Below are positions 54,031 to 63,460 of a stretch of 64,000 bases of DNA, piece after piece. The position numbers and the translations under genes were made by a program. This stretch comes from Candidatus Lokiarchaeota archaeon. GTDB lineage: Archaea; Asgardarchaeota; Thorarchaeia; Thorarchaeales; Thorarchaeaceae. How positions within the stretch are numbered: the stretch's first letter is position 1; the number at the start of each line of letters is the position of its first letter. The stretch spans positions 1-64,000 of the forward strand of contig WJIL01000143.1 of assembly GCA_014730275.1 (NCBI GenBank). Direction: 5' to 3'. The notes beneath the pieces were generated by a model, which ran no database searches, had not been told where the DNA came from, and saw only the letters and a list, made by a program, of their open reading frames with translations.

Positions 54031-55287
54031 TTGGAGACAAAGAAGCTCCTCGGGAACATTCAGCGTGTGCTGGATTCAGTAGGAGTTGACAAGCACATAG
54101 ATACCGATCGTCTTCACCGTCCTGAGATTGGAGCTTCGCGATGGGAATATCTGAAAGAGCTAGAAGCGGACTTACGAAAAACGATTGATGCATTCAGTGA
54201 TGATGAGCGTCTTCCAGATACACTCATGCGGCTTGCCAATCTGCATTTCCAAGATGGTAATCTAGCAAAGGCCATTATGCTGTACGATTTGGTTTTGGGT
54301 ATTGAACCCCGTCGTCCTGAGGCTATCATGTATATGGGCATCGCATATCTCTATGCAGACAAACCGCGTGATGCAGTTGAGTGCTTTCGCGTCATCAATG
54401 ACATGCAACCCAATGAAGCTGAAATCTTGGCATATTTGGCTTTGGCTGAGTTTCAGGCCGGTAAATTGTCTCGTGCGAAGAACCACCTGGACCGTTCTCT
54501 TGAGATTACCCCAGATTGTGACCGAGCATTATATGTCAAATCTCTCTATTTGGAAGAGCTTGGGAGAATAGAAGAGGCTACAGATGAACTCGAAAAGCTG
54601 CTCAAAATCAATCCCGCCTCATTTCCCGCTCTTCTCCAACTAGCGAGGATGAGAACTGAGCAGGGCGATGTTGAATCTGCTAAGAAACTTCTAGATCGTG
54701 CCCTGAATATGGATCCTGCTCATCCCATAGCCCTCTCAGCTTTAGGCGATATTTTCTATGAACTGGACCAATATGAGTCTGCGCTCTACTACTTCGACAA
54801 AGCACTAGGAATCAATCCTGACTTTTCCGAACTCTGGGTAAAAAAGGGGGATGCCCATATGGCTTTGAGAGCCACAGAACAGGCTCATAACGCATACGAG
54901 AAGGCGGTCAGCTTGGATCCGGAAAATGCGACTGCTTGGATGAAGAATGGTGAGCTATTGGCGCTTCAAGGAGATAGGTCTGCTGCACTGAAATGTTACG
55001 ATACAGCTATTTCTTTGGAACCTGAAAACGCTGAATTTGCTCATCAGCGAGGTATGCTTCATATTGCTGCTGGAAAACTCGAAAGTGCACTAATCGATTT
55101 TGACCTTGCTCTCGCAGCAGAACCAAGCGATCCCACGCATATTTACCAACGGGCAATTGTATTGGAGCTTCTAGATAGGCCAGAAGAAGCAAAGCGGACT
55201 TGGGAAATCGCTCGGGACTTGTATGAAAGCATCGGAAATCCCAACAAAGCAGCTGAATGCTCAGCTCGTGCAAGAAGACTTGCTTAG
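54031..55287 (+). CDS. TPR-repeat protein closing the surface cluster
   Basis: 418 residues with about nine tetratricopeptide units of 34 residues ('A..LYD.VL.IEP..PEA..Y.G..Y'), from residue 65 to the end; the first 60 are a charged helical lead. No signal or membrane segment, so it is cytosolic and could bind the cytosolic tails of the two anchored surface proteins. The TTG start at 54031 is chosen because GGGAG lies 6 bases before it and no other start fits. It follows the giant gene by 47 bases. It ends 4 bases from the convergent split gene. Confidence 0.85.
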   Translation: METKKLLGNIQRVLDSVGVDKHIDTDRLHRPEIGASRWEYLKELEADLRKTIDAFSDDERLPDTLMRLANLHFQDGNLAKAIMLYDLVLGIEPRRPEAIMYMGIAYLYADKPRDAVECFRVINDMQPNEAEILAYLALAEFQAGKLSRAKNHLDRSLEITPDCDRALYVKSLYLEELGRIEEATDELEKLLKINPASFPALLQLARMRTEQGDVESAKKLLDRALNMDPAHPIALSALGDIFYELDQYESALYYFDKALGINPDFSELWVKKGDAHMALRATEQAHNAYEKAVSLDPENATAWMKNGELLALQGDRSAALKCYDTAISLEPENAEFAHQRGMLHIAAGKLESALIDFDLALAAEPSDPTHIYQRAIVLELLDRPEEAKRTWEIARDLYESIGNPNKAAECSARARRLA

Positions 55288-55291
55288 CTGA

Positions 55292-57850
55292 TTAGAGATT
55301 TTCCCGTTGATGCTGTCTATTTGAAGAATTGCTTCTCATATCCTTGAGATTATGCACCATGTTGATACTTGGTGCGACTACAAAGAAACATTCCACATTC
55401 TTGCTTTCTCCTGGGTTCAGACGAGCATCATCTTTGAGTGTAATCCATTGGACCTGCTCTCCTCCGTTTGACAATGAAAGTGCTCTATTTGATTTGTTGT
55501 TTGAAATGATTCCGAGAATCTGGTTAGTTTCCTGGTTATGGAAAGCACCCCACCCCTCTTCTGAGTCCGGGCGGAGGGCTGTTGAAACCGCTGTAGGCTT
55601 GTATGCGATTCTCTTTCCCTCAATAACGGTATGGATTTCACTTTGGGCTTTCTCACCTAATCTGGGCACACCACGAAATCCATAATGAATACTATTCCAT
55701 TTCTTGCTTCTATTCTTAATGCGCATACAACTATTCACTATTGGCACACCTTGAAGAAGCAAATGACTGATAGTTACCTCAATGCCTTCAATTTCGGGAC
55801 AATGCTCCAACAGAGTTCTCATTTCATATCCATACCAGGGACCCTTCTGGACTTTTTCAATCGTCCATTTCTCTTTTGGAACCGCGCTTTGCCAATCCCA
55901 GATACTCCAGCCTTGCAGTATAGGTGTCATACCGCTATAATGCTCGTCATCCCAGATGAAGGGATTAGCTTCGGGAAATGTATCGTAGAATACATTCTCC
56001 CCCTTTCGACCAAATCGAACAAGGCTGGCACAATAGCTTGGTGAGACTCCCAGCTCATAGTCTTTGGATTCTACAAGGTAAAGATTTGTTCCACTATGAC
56101 TTTCTATTCCATAGTTGAGATTGGCTTGGCTATCATACACGATTGTTGTAAATGGAATTGTGACCATTCTATCTAGAAAACTGAGATCAATTCGTCCACC
56201 TTCACAGAAAGCTCCGCAATCAGTTTCACAGGAGATCTCGAGTTCCATGAGAAATGGTTGCTCGATACTGAAATCTCCAGTCTGAAAATCGATGGGTTCT
56301 TTCTTTGACGCTGTGATTCCTTCCGGAAGCCGAAGCACACCACTGGCCTCTATTGGCTCTCTGTGAATAATCTCCATCTGGATTCTGACTTGATTCACTC
56401 TCGATTTGTCCAAGAATAGAACGGATTGTACTGGTCCAAATGAATCCTCATTCACATTCAGAAATCCCACTTCTATATCTTCTCGAATTGGTGGTTTCTC
56501 ATGAATGTCGATGCTTCTAGACCGAGTCTGTGACCAAACCTTCCTGACCTTCTGCCAACCACCTTGTCCAATCACAAGACTGACCAGTTGTTTTTCAACA
56601 CTTACTCCAGGAGATAAATCATCCAGTTTGTATTCCAGGGTTGGCACCATTGGCCTTCTTGCGAGTTGAATGCTCTGTATATCTTCATGGCTCCAAACTG
56701 ATCCAACTAGGGAGTTGCCATTGTCGACCTCCACAGACGCCCATTCCTCTTCATAGTATTCCGGCTTTTTGGGTATCTGTCCCCTGCCTGTCCATTCAGG
56801 GCTTACCAGCTGATAGAGCCCTTTGGTTAAGGGGACCGAGATTTTATCTCCGCGTTCGTTAGACCACCCTCCTATTCTAACACCCAGGTTGTCGTACTTT
56901 GAATTCCCCTTATTGTGGAGGTTCAATGATATCTGCAGCAAACCGTCTTGCGTAGCACAGTACTTTGCTTTGTAATGGATTCCAGGCCTTTCTTCTGAAT
57001 CTTTACTTAGTATGATTCTAGCGCTTTGTTGATTATTCTCTAATTTAACTCCCAGCTCCTTTTGACTCCACTCACTACCAACATCTGGGAATGGATATCC
57101 AAGTTGAGGCAGGTAGAACCACCCGGTTATTCTATGTCCAGTGATTTTGTTCTCGATTTCTCTAATTTCCATTGGCGGGGTGGGATGAAGTCTCATTCGC
57201 CATGAATTCGTTTCCAAGATATAGCAGTTATCAAGTGCCTGATAGGCTATTGCCCCCGATGCATCGAGGACAGGTATGACGAGATCCTCTTTTCTCAGTA
57301 TCTTGTATTCGTCTTCATCCTTCACCAAGATTTCGATGGATATCTTTGACTCCTTGTTTCTGATGTCCTCTTGTGCGATTACTTCTACTTCAAATGTAGC
57401 AATGTCGCCAGATTCGAAATCAAAGGTCTTCTTCTGAGCTTGTACCATAGCTTCCCCGTCTGGAGAAATTTGGACAATGCCTTCCAATGGTGTATCAGTA
57501 CAATTCTCAAGGATGAGGGTTAGCTCTTTAGATTCTCCAGGTACAAGGCAAGGGTACCGTGGCCCAGTTGAAAGAGAAACAGGTTGAATAGGTATGATGC
57601 CGGAGTATAGAGTTATTCCCGCTCCATCAATTTCTAGATTGAACTCGCAATAGGTTTTTAGTTTCTCATCAGGGTTCTTGTCCCTGTCCAAGTGCCTTGC
57701 CATATCTTCAAGAATGAATGAGCCCGCTAAGTTGAATTCTTCACCTCGTTCTATCGCAGCACGATTCCGTTGTTGAGCTTCTATGGACAAAGGCCCGATT
57801 GCTTCTTTTTCAATTGACAAGTTCATAACTGATTTCGAGATATTCTTCAC
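55292..57850 (-). CDS. Second half of a split GNAT fusion paralogue (beta-sandwich part)
   Basis: 852 residues from a GTG at 57850, corresponding to residues about 245-1098 of the protein encoded at 24535-27831: Ig/NEW3-like sandwiches, then a supersandwich-like end ('FYDTFPEANPFIWDDEHYSGM', against 'WDDELNEN' in the paralogue). The GTG directly follows the TAA of the GNAT half in the same frame, and no ribosome box precedes it. The residues on both sides of the TAA rebuild a normal beta strand that is continuous in the paralogue. It is probably one gene with a nonsense codon, or it needs read-through. Confidence 0.6.
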   Translation of the reverse strand: MKNISKSVMNLSIEKEAIGPLSIEAQQRNRAAIERGEEFNLAGSFILEDMARHLDRDKNPDEKLKTYCEFNLEIDGAGITLYSGIIPIQPVSLSTGPRYPCLVPGESKELTLILENCTDTPLEGIVQISPDGEAMVQAQKKTFDFESGDIATFEVEVIAQEDIRNKESKISIEILVKDEDEYKILRKEDLVIPVLDASGAIAYQALDNCYILETNSWRMRLHPTPPMEIREIENKITGHRITGWFYLPQLGYPFPDVGSEWSQKELGVKLENNQQSARIILSKDSEERPGIHYKAKYCATQDGLLQISLNLHNKGNSKYDNLGVRIGGWSNERGDKISVPLTKGLYQLVSPEWTGRGQIPKKPEYYEEEWASVEVDNGNSLVGSVWSHEDIQSIQLARRPMVPTLEYKLDDLSPGVSVEKQLVSLVIGQGGWQKVRKVWSQTRSRSIDIHEKPPIREDIEVGFLNVNEDSFGPVQSVLFLDKSRVNQVRIQMEIIHREPIEASGVLRLPEGITASKKEPIDFQTGDFSIEQPFLMELEISCETDCGAFCEGGRIDLSFLDRMVTIPFTTIVYDSQANLNYGIESHSGTNLYLVESKDYELGVSPSYCASLVRFGRKGENVFYDTFPEANPFIWDDEHYSGMTPILQGWSIWDWQSAVPKEKWTIEKVQKGPWYGYEMRTLLEHCPEIEGIEVTISHLLLQGVPIVNSCMRIKNRSKKWNSIHYGFRGVPRLGEKAQSEIHTVIEGKRIAYKPTAVSTALRPDSEEGWGAFHNQETNQILGIISNNKSNRALSLSNGGEQVQWITLKDDARLNPGESKNVECFFVVAPSINMVHNLKDMRSNSSNRQHQRENL

Positions 57851-58621
57851 TTAGAGGGTAAATTCTGTTGCTCCAAATCCGATATAGCCTTCATGCCGTT
57901 CTGGTTTCAACATAGCTGAAATGGTTTTACCATCCAGTATGAGTGAGAAACCACATATGCCCTTAGCCTCCCTATCGATGACGACCTCGAGCTCATCGCC
58001 ATTTTCTCCTGAAAATAGATATCGGTATATGCCAATTCCGTTCTCCTTGGTATCATTGGGGTCCTGGGTCAATTCTCGCTCCAAAGCATCGTACCAGTAA
58101 TATCGTTTGAAGAAAGAATTGAACAGTTCACAGCTGATTATGCCGGGGATATAGTTCTCCATCAAAACCCTCGTTTTGGGAACCCAATTCCAGCCAACTT
58201 TCTTGTATAGGGGCATTGCTTTCAAGTTACCGCCCCAGGTGTGAAGATCCAGTCGCCTTTTCCCTTCTTCTGCAGCAGTCTCTGTAACCTCTAGGAGCAA
58301 TGCTTTTCCAAATCCTTGACCTTGGAACGCTGGGTTGACTCCGAGCACACCTACATACGCCGATTCAGGGTCAAGTTCGCCTTCAGCTATGTCACAGTAA
58401 CCAACGATTTCTTCACCCTCACATGCCACGCAAGCTCTTATTCTCTCTTGTTTCTCATGATGCTCCAAAACCCTATCTGCTGTAAATGGTGTACCATGGG
58501 TGAAACCTCCCGGCCAGCTATCAGCATCATCGAAGGAGTTGAAGCATTTGGCAAGGGCAGCAGCATCAGCCTTGCTGCTCTCAAAGTCTCTCACCTTTTT
58601 CTTGGTATATTTGTCTCTCAT
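57851..58621 (-). CDS. GNAT acetyltransferase half of a split fusion gene
   Basis: 256 residues. 'AYVGVLGVNPAFQGQGFGKALLLEV' is the acetyl-CoA loop and 'DLHTWGGNLKAMPLYKKVG' the C-terminal GNAT block; the following 100 residues match the linker domain of the paralogue at 24535 ('ELTQ.P', 'V.DR.A..I'). It ends in a TAA at 57851-57853 after 'FGATEFTL'. AGGAG lies 8 bases before the ATG. As it stands this could work as a free acetyltransferase, but comparison with the fused paralogue suggests it was once continuous with 55292-57850. Confidence 0.75.
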   Translation of the reverse strand: MRDKYTKKKVRDFESSKADAAALAKCFNSFDDADSWPGGFTHGTPFTADRVLEHHEKQERIRACVACEGEEIVGYCDIAEGELDPESAYVGVLGVNPAFQGQGFGKALLLEVTETAAEEGKRRLDLHTWGGNLKAMPLYKKVGWNWVPKTRVLMENYIPGIISCELFNSFFKRYYWYDALERELTQDPNDTKENGIGIYRYLFSGENGDELEVVIDREAKGICGFSLILDGKTISAMLKPERHEGYIGFGATEFTL

Positions 58622-58718
58622 GGGCAGGACTCCTAGAAGAAACTGCTAAATTCGTCGCTTTGGATTGACTAAAGAGGTTTGTGACCCGCGCCATAGCTGA
58701 GAGACACCGGGACTCTGA

Positions 58719-60431
58719 CTAAGAACCGAGAACGTTTCTTAACTCAGAAAGACTTTGGGTGTTGATAATCTGATTTTTCTCTAACCATCCTCTCCTCGCG
58801 TTTGATAACCCCAACTCCAAGTATCTGAGATGATCAATGCTATGAGCGTCGCTCCCAAGTGAGAATTGAACATCATATTTCCGCGCTTTGAGTATGTCAC
58901 TATCGCGCAAATCCAATCGAGAAGGGAAGCAGTTTACCTCAAGCTTAGTACCATGTTTTTCAGCCCCCTCGAAAATCCTAGTTAGGTCAATCGCATAAGG
59001 ATCTCTTTCTTGAACAAGGCGTCCAGTCGGATGCCCTAGGATGTCGACGTGTTCATGCTTCATTGCAGAAAGCACCCTTTCAGTCATTGTATCCTCGTCC
59101 TGTTTGAATGAAGAATGCACCGCAGCAACTGTGATATCAAGATCGTTTAGTGTGTCATTTTCCAAATCCAAGCTCCCATCTGGTAGAATATCCACTTCTG
59201 CCCCTGACAGGACTTCTATATCGTCAAATCGTTCATTTACCTCTGTGATTTCTTCTTCCCTTTCTTGAAACTCCTCATCCGTCAGACCTTGTGCAATAGG
59301 TAGGCTTTGTGTATGGTCACAAATGGCGATATATTCGTGTCCTATTTCTCGCGCCTTCTGAACCATTTCCTCTATGGAGTGGGAACCTTCACTCCAATTG
59401 CTATGCACATGTAAATCTCCTCTGATATCCTCCCAATCCACCAGATTCGGCAGATTGTTTTGAGCTGCTGCTTCGATTTCTCCTCTATTTGTTCTAAGCT
59501 CCGGCGGGATATACTGGAGATTCAGCTTATCGTAGATGTCCTCTTCAGTAGCCTGAGCTATTACTTCACCTGTATCACGTTCTTCAAGACCATACTCGCT
59601 CAGTTTCCAGTTGTGTTCTATCGCCCTCTTCCGCAGTTCCACATTATGTTCCTTGGATCCGGTGAAATACATCAATGCTGCACCGAAGTTCTTCTCGTCG
59701 ATTACAAGAAGATCAACTTGCAGTCCATTTCCAAGAACGATGGTGCTTTTCCTGTCCCCTTTTGATAAAATTCTATCAACCTCTCCCATTTGAACAAAAC
59801 TGTCCATTACTTCGTCAGGGTCTTCGGATATGACTAAAATATCTGCATCACCAATAGTGCCTTTTCTCCTTCTAATCGATCCTGCAAGCTCGATTCGTTT
59901 CACTACATCTAACTTGCCCAGTTCGTCAACGATTTTCTGTGCAGTTGGGAGCATATATCCCAAGAGGAAGCGTTCTCGGTGGCTTCTGTACATTTGAACG
60001 TTTTCTAAGATGTTCTCTTCTGTCTTTTTTCCAAAACCCTCAAGCTCTCTGATTTTTCCTTCTTCAGCCGCTCTCTGTAGGTCATCTATGTTGCATATTT
60101 CTAGCTCTCTGTGAAGCTTCACTGCTGTCTTAGGTCCTATGCCTTCGATATCCATTAATTTGCGGAGCTTCCCTGGCATTTCTTGTCGCAGGTTCTCTAG
60201 ATACTCCAGATGCCCAGTTTCAAGGTATTCCGCTATTTTTGATGCAATACTTTCCCCGACTCCTGGAATATCCTTTAGTTCTCCTCGTTCAGCCACTTGC
60301 TCAATATCTTCCGATAGCGTTTCAACCGCACCTGCTGCCCTCCGATAAGCACGTGGTTTCCAATCCACTCCCTTGATTTCCAAATAATCAGCTATTTCAT
60401 ACAACAGGTCTGCGACTTCTGGATTTTTCAT
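58719..60431 (-). CDS. polX: DNA polymerase X family protein with PHP domain
   Basis: 570 residues. The N-terminus has helix-hairpin-helix elements (DIPGVGESIASKI, DIEGIGPKTA). The polymerase palm carries GDADILV (near 195) and LQVDLLVI, with the metal-binding Asp residues. The PHP domain starts near 340 (GDLHVHSNWSEG) and continues with ICDHTQ, GAEVDI, DILGHPTG and GSDAHS, likely giving 3'-5' exonuclease or AP-endonuclease activity. This is the standard PolX of bacteria and archaea, acting in base excision repair. GAGGTG lies 5 bases before the ATG. Confidence 0.93.
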   Translation of the reverse strand: MKNPEVADLLYEIADYLEIKGVDWKPRAYRRAAGAVETLSEDIEQVAERGELKDIPGVGESIASKIAEYLETGHLEYLENLRQEMPGKLRKLMDIEGIGPKTAVKLHRELEICNIDDLQRAAEEGKIRELEGFGKKTEENILENVQMYRSHRERFLLGYMLPTAQKIVDELGKLDVVKRIELAGSIRRRKGTIGDADILVISEDPDEVMDSFVQMGEVDRILSKGDRKSTIVLGNGLQVDLLVIDEKNFGAALMYFTGSKEHNVELRKRAIEHNWKLSEYGLEERDTGEVIAQATEEDIYDKLNLQYIPPELRTNRGEIEAAAQNNLPNLVDWEDIRGDLHVHSNWSEGSHSIEEMVQKAREIGHEYIAICDHTQSLPIAQGLTDEEFQEREEEITEVNERFDDIEVLSGAEVDILPDGSLDLENDTLNDLDITVAAVHSSFKQDEDTMTERVLSAMKHEHVDILGHPTGRLVQERDPYAIDLTRIFEGAEKHGTKLEVNCFPSRLDLRDSDILKARKYDVQFSLGSDAHSIDHLRYLELGLSNARRGWLEKNQIINTQSLSELRNVLGS

Positions 60432-60691
60432 ATCTACACCTCAATCTGCTTCTTGTAACTGTGCTATAGGCGACCCTGTTCTCACTTGTTTGACATTCTA
60501 CTACTATACTACATTAACTATCGTTAGAACATGAATAAGGTTTTTGACGTGAAACGAAGAGGCTTTGGAGAGTCTTATTGCTAAAAAAATTGAATGAAAC
60601 AGAATAGAACTTTTTACCCTCATTTCCAAGTCCCATATTCGCTTTCTCTATTCAAAACGGATGCTAGGTCCACCTTTTTCACATTTTCGTA

Positions 60692-61654
60692 TTATTTGTG
60701 ACTACTCTCCAATGCACGCATGTAGAACTTATTCCCTTCAAACTCTGTTTCAACAAGTTTCTCTTCATTTATCAATCTATGAACAGTATCCCACTGCTCT
60801 CCAGCTTTTGAGAGCAACGAATCCACTCCTTCTTCTCGCATCGGATGCACGGATGTAATATTGAGTATATCCTGTTCAAAATTGCCTGTAAATGCGAATG
60901 CATTTCCCTCATAACCAATCAGGTACTCGACGTGGCTCAGCTTTTCACTGAAGATTTGATATACTTCATTTATCGCTGGCTCAGTTGGAGCTTTGGCCCA
61001 TGGCTCCGCGGGAGGTCTTGTAGGGATTGCAACGTAAGATTCCTCGGGCTTTACCTCTGATAAGAATTCGGCAATCCTTTGAGCTTCATCGGTTTTCTCA
61101 TTGAGATCGGTGACTAGCATCGTTTCTGTTGCAAGCTCTCCGTCATACACATCTGCAAATGTCTTAATTCCCTCTAGAATATCCTCATGATTCAGCTTCC
61201 CGTGTGGCCTATTCACTTTGCGCCACATAGATTCTGAGGCTGCATCAACCTTTAGGGACACCCAGTCCGCATCAAGCAAGTCTTCCCTAACATCTTCACG
61301 GGAAATTAGCGATGCATTGGATATCACAGCAATCTTCAATCCTAATCTCTTGGTTGAGTTTATCTCCCTTCCAAGGTTTGCATCAAGGGTTGGTTCGCCA
61401 TCCGGTACAAAGGTGAGGTAGTCAATACGTTCATCCTTCTCCTGTGCTTTGTTGACTTGATTCTCTACCTTTCTATAGACTTCCTCTGGCGAATAGAACT
61501 CCTGACGTTCTGACTGCATATGTATTGTTGGTCCGAGTTGACAATAAACACAGGAGTAGCTACAGATTTTGGGTGGGATATTGTTTATTCCAATACTCTG
61601 TCCTAATCTTCGCGAAGGGACTGGCCCATAGGCTTCCATTGAAGGACCACTCAT
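60692..61654 (-). CDS. Radical SAM protein (COG0731-like)
   Basis: 320 residues. CSYSCVYC places Cys31, Cys35 and Cys38 as ligands of the radical SAM [4Fe-4S] cluster; 'YGPVPSRRLGQSIGIN' before it and 'FVPDGEPTLD' after it are typical of the COG0731 group, distantly related to the wyosine enzyme TYW1. The C-terminus looks like a winged helix (QWDTVHRLINEEKLVET), which could sense or bind nucleic acid. The substrate is not known. The upstream region is very AT-rich, with no ribosome box, so the transcript may be leaderless. The ATG at 61639 is an alternative start. Confidence 0.85.
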   Translation of the reverse strand: MSGPSMEAYGPVPSRRLGQSIGINNIPPKICSYSCVYCQLGPTIHMQSERQEFYSPEEVYRKVENQVNKAQEKDERIDYLTFVPDGEPTLDANLGREINSTKRLGLKIAVISNASLISREDVREDLLDADWVSLKVDAASESMWRKVNRPHGKLNHEDILEGIKTFADVYDGELATETMLVTDLNEKTDEAQRIAEFLSEVKPEESYVAIPTRPPAEPWAKAPTEPAINEVYQIFSEKLSHVEYLIGYEGNAFAFTGNFEQDILNITSVHPMREEGVDSLLSKAGEQWDTVHRLINEEKLVETEFEGNKFYMRALESSHK

Positions 61655-61737
61655 AATTAATTCATCATTATAATATTTGACGAGCTACCACATAACTACT
61701 TTGATAGCTCAAAATCCCTATACAGTTCCTGATTGCT

Positions 61738-62730
61738 TCATGTGGTCAGAGCTTCTGAGTGTGCAAAAGTAGCTGGAAGCCCCCCAGTATGCCAGAAGAG
61801 AATTGATTCATTCTTCTCTAGCTCATCAATCATGGCCATTCTCATCAGTGCCAGTCCAGCCTTGGCAGTATATACAGGGTCGAGAATAACTCCATCCATC
61901 TTGGCGAATGTCCCAATCGTGCTTCGTACCCCGCTGGTTATTACACCATATCCCTCGTCGAGGAAAGTATCATCTATTTGAATCGCTCTTCTGGTTTCAG
62001 GAATTGTATCTGGGTATTTCTTGTGCATTTGATCAAGAAGTGTTGAGATGCGAGAGTGGCAGTCTTCCGTATTAAAAAGCACACTAACACCGACAATATC
62101 AATGTCCATTTCAGCTACTTCAGCTCCAGCTAACATACCTGCTAGAGTTCCGCCAGTTCCTACAGGTATGATGATTTTATCGATATTCAGTTTTTTATCG
62201 ATCATCTGTTCTCTTAGTTCTAGCATTGCTTGAACATAGCCAAGACATCCCGTTGCAGTAGCAGCACCGGCTGGAATAGCATAGGGGCTTAGGCCTAATT
62301 CGCATAATGTATCGACAACGTCATCGAGTCGCTCATGCAGTTCCTCAAATCCTACATCTTCATAATACTTGATTTCTGCCCCGAGCAAACCGTCTAGCAT
62401 ATGATTGCCTTTAGAGGATTCGGGCTCATTGCCTCCAAGTAATAATACACACCGGAGTCCCAAGTTAGCCGCAAAGGCCGCCGTTTGTCTACAATGATTG
62501 CTTTGTAGTGCACCAACTGTAACAAGCGTGTCAGCACCCTGTTCAATTGCTTTTCCAACAACGAATTCAAGTTTCCGTGTCTTGTTGCCCCCCGCACCTA
62601 TTCCGGTAAGATCATCTCGCTTGATGTAGAGGTTATTGATTTCCAATGAACTCGCTAGGTTACGGAGTTCGTGGATTGGTGTTGGAAGAAAGGCTCGACG
62701 TACACGCGGTATGTGAGATAGCTGTGACAT
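61738..62730 (-). CDS. D-cysteine desulfhydrase / ACC deaminase family PLP enzyme
   Basis: About 330 residues. 'LPTPIHELRNL', 'IKRDDLTGIGAGGNKTRKLEF' (Lys in GGNK is the PLP lysine, near residue 50), 'VGALQSNHCRQTAA' and 'PVGTGGTLAGML' match the D-cysteine desulfhydrase / ACC deaminase group. Sequence alone cannot separate the two activities; breakdown of D-cysteine to pyruvate, ammonia and sulfide is the commoner role. The ATG at 62730 is preferred to the TTG at 62739, which is only 3 bases from AGGAG. It follows the methyltransferase gene by about 30 bases. Confidence 0.88.
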   Translation of the reverse strand: MSQLSHIPRVRRAFLPTPIHELRNLASSLEINNLYIKRDDLTGIGAGGNKTRKLEFVVGKAIEQGADTLVTVGALQSNHCRQTAAFAANLGLRCVLLLGGNEPESSKGNHMLDGLLGAEIKYYEDVGFEELHERLDDVVDTLCELGLSPYAIPAGAATATGCLGYVQAMLELREQMIDKKLNIDKIIIPVGTGGTLAGMLAGAEVAEMDIDIVGVSVLFNTEDCHSRISTLLDQMHKKYPDTIPETRRAIQIDDTFLDEGYGVITSGVRSTIGTFAKMDGVILDPVYTAKAGLALMRMAMIDELEKNESILFWHTGGLPATFAHSEALTT

Positions 62731-62759
62731 ACTTGACAACTGCTCCTGCAGAGTGATGC

Positions 62760-63308
62760 TTATTCGTTGTTTGGCGAATAGATGGTGAAGGACTGTTCGG
62801 GCAGGAAATCAAACTCTTCTTGAAGTTGGTAGCCTGCGCCTTTCATATCTTGCACTATCTGCTTTTTCTCAACGTAGTGCCCGAAGATTCTTCTAAAGAT
62901 TCCCCCTGCTTTTCTATATTCAAGAATTGCGACCCGTCCGTTAGGCTTCAGAAAGTGCTTGAGACTGGTGAAGTATCCAACTGGATTCTCTAGGTGGTGA
63001 TATGCGTTTCTTGTGAAAACAAGATCAAGACCTTTTCTGGGCAAATCAATCTCTGATGGGGTTACAAGAACGGTTTCAACGTTCGCTAACCCCTCTTTCT
63101 CGGATGTTTCTTTCACATAATCTAACATATCCGCATCTGTATCCACTGCGTATACGGTACCTTGTGAAGCCACCCTTTTGGCAAAGCGCATTGTGAAATA
63201 GCCGCCACCGGATCCGATATCAGCAACACAATCCCCTTCCTTAAGGCCTAGCGATTCAACAACTTGTTCAGGCTGATTTTCAGGCTTCGAAGCTTTTCTG
63301 TTGAACAT
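62760..63308 (-). CDS. Class I SAM-dependent methyltransferase
   Basis: About 182 residues from the ATG at 63306-63308. VADIGSGGGYFTMRFA is motif I (SAM binding), 'YAVDTDADML' motif II, 'LVFTRNAYHHLENP' motif IV and 'LKPNGRVAILEY' motif V, the pattern of small UbiE/COQ5-like methyltransferases. The substrate is unknown. The open frame extends upstream to 63488 but the extra 60 residues do not fit the family, so the internal ATG is used. It follows the zinc-ribbon gene on the same strand. Confidence 0.85.
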   Translation of the reverse strand: MFNRKASKPENQPEQVVESLGLKEGDCVADIGSGGGYFTMRFAKRVASQGTVYAVDTDADMLDYVKETSEKEGLANVETVLVTPSEIDLPRKGLDLVFTRNAYHHLENPVGYFTSLKHFLKPNGRVAILEYRKAGGIFRRIFGHYVEKKQIVQDMKGAGYQLQEEFDFLPEQSFTIYSPNNE

Positions 63309-63460
63309 CTTGGCTCTGAGATTCAAATCCAATTCGACCACGAATATGCAACGAGAATGACTAGTGCATAAGTCTTCCGAGATTTCTCCAACATTTGCAC
63401 TATCATACACTTGAGTACTCAACCATGAATCCGCTAGAAATGGGTTGAAATCGTAATACT

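Noticed and set aside
57851-57853. Pyrrolysine or selenocysteine decoding as the cause of the split gene
   Set aside because: The interrupting codon is TAA, not TAG or TGA, and other genes here end normally in TAA.
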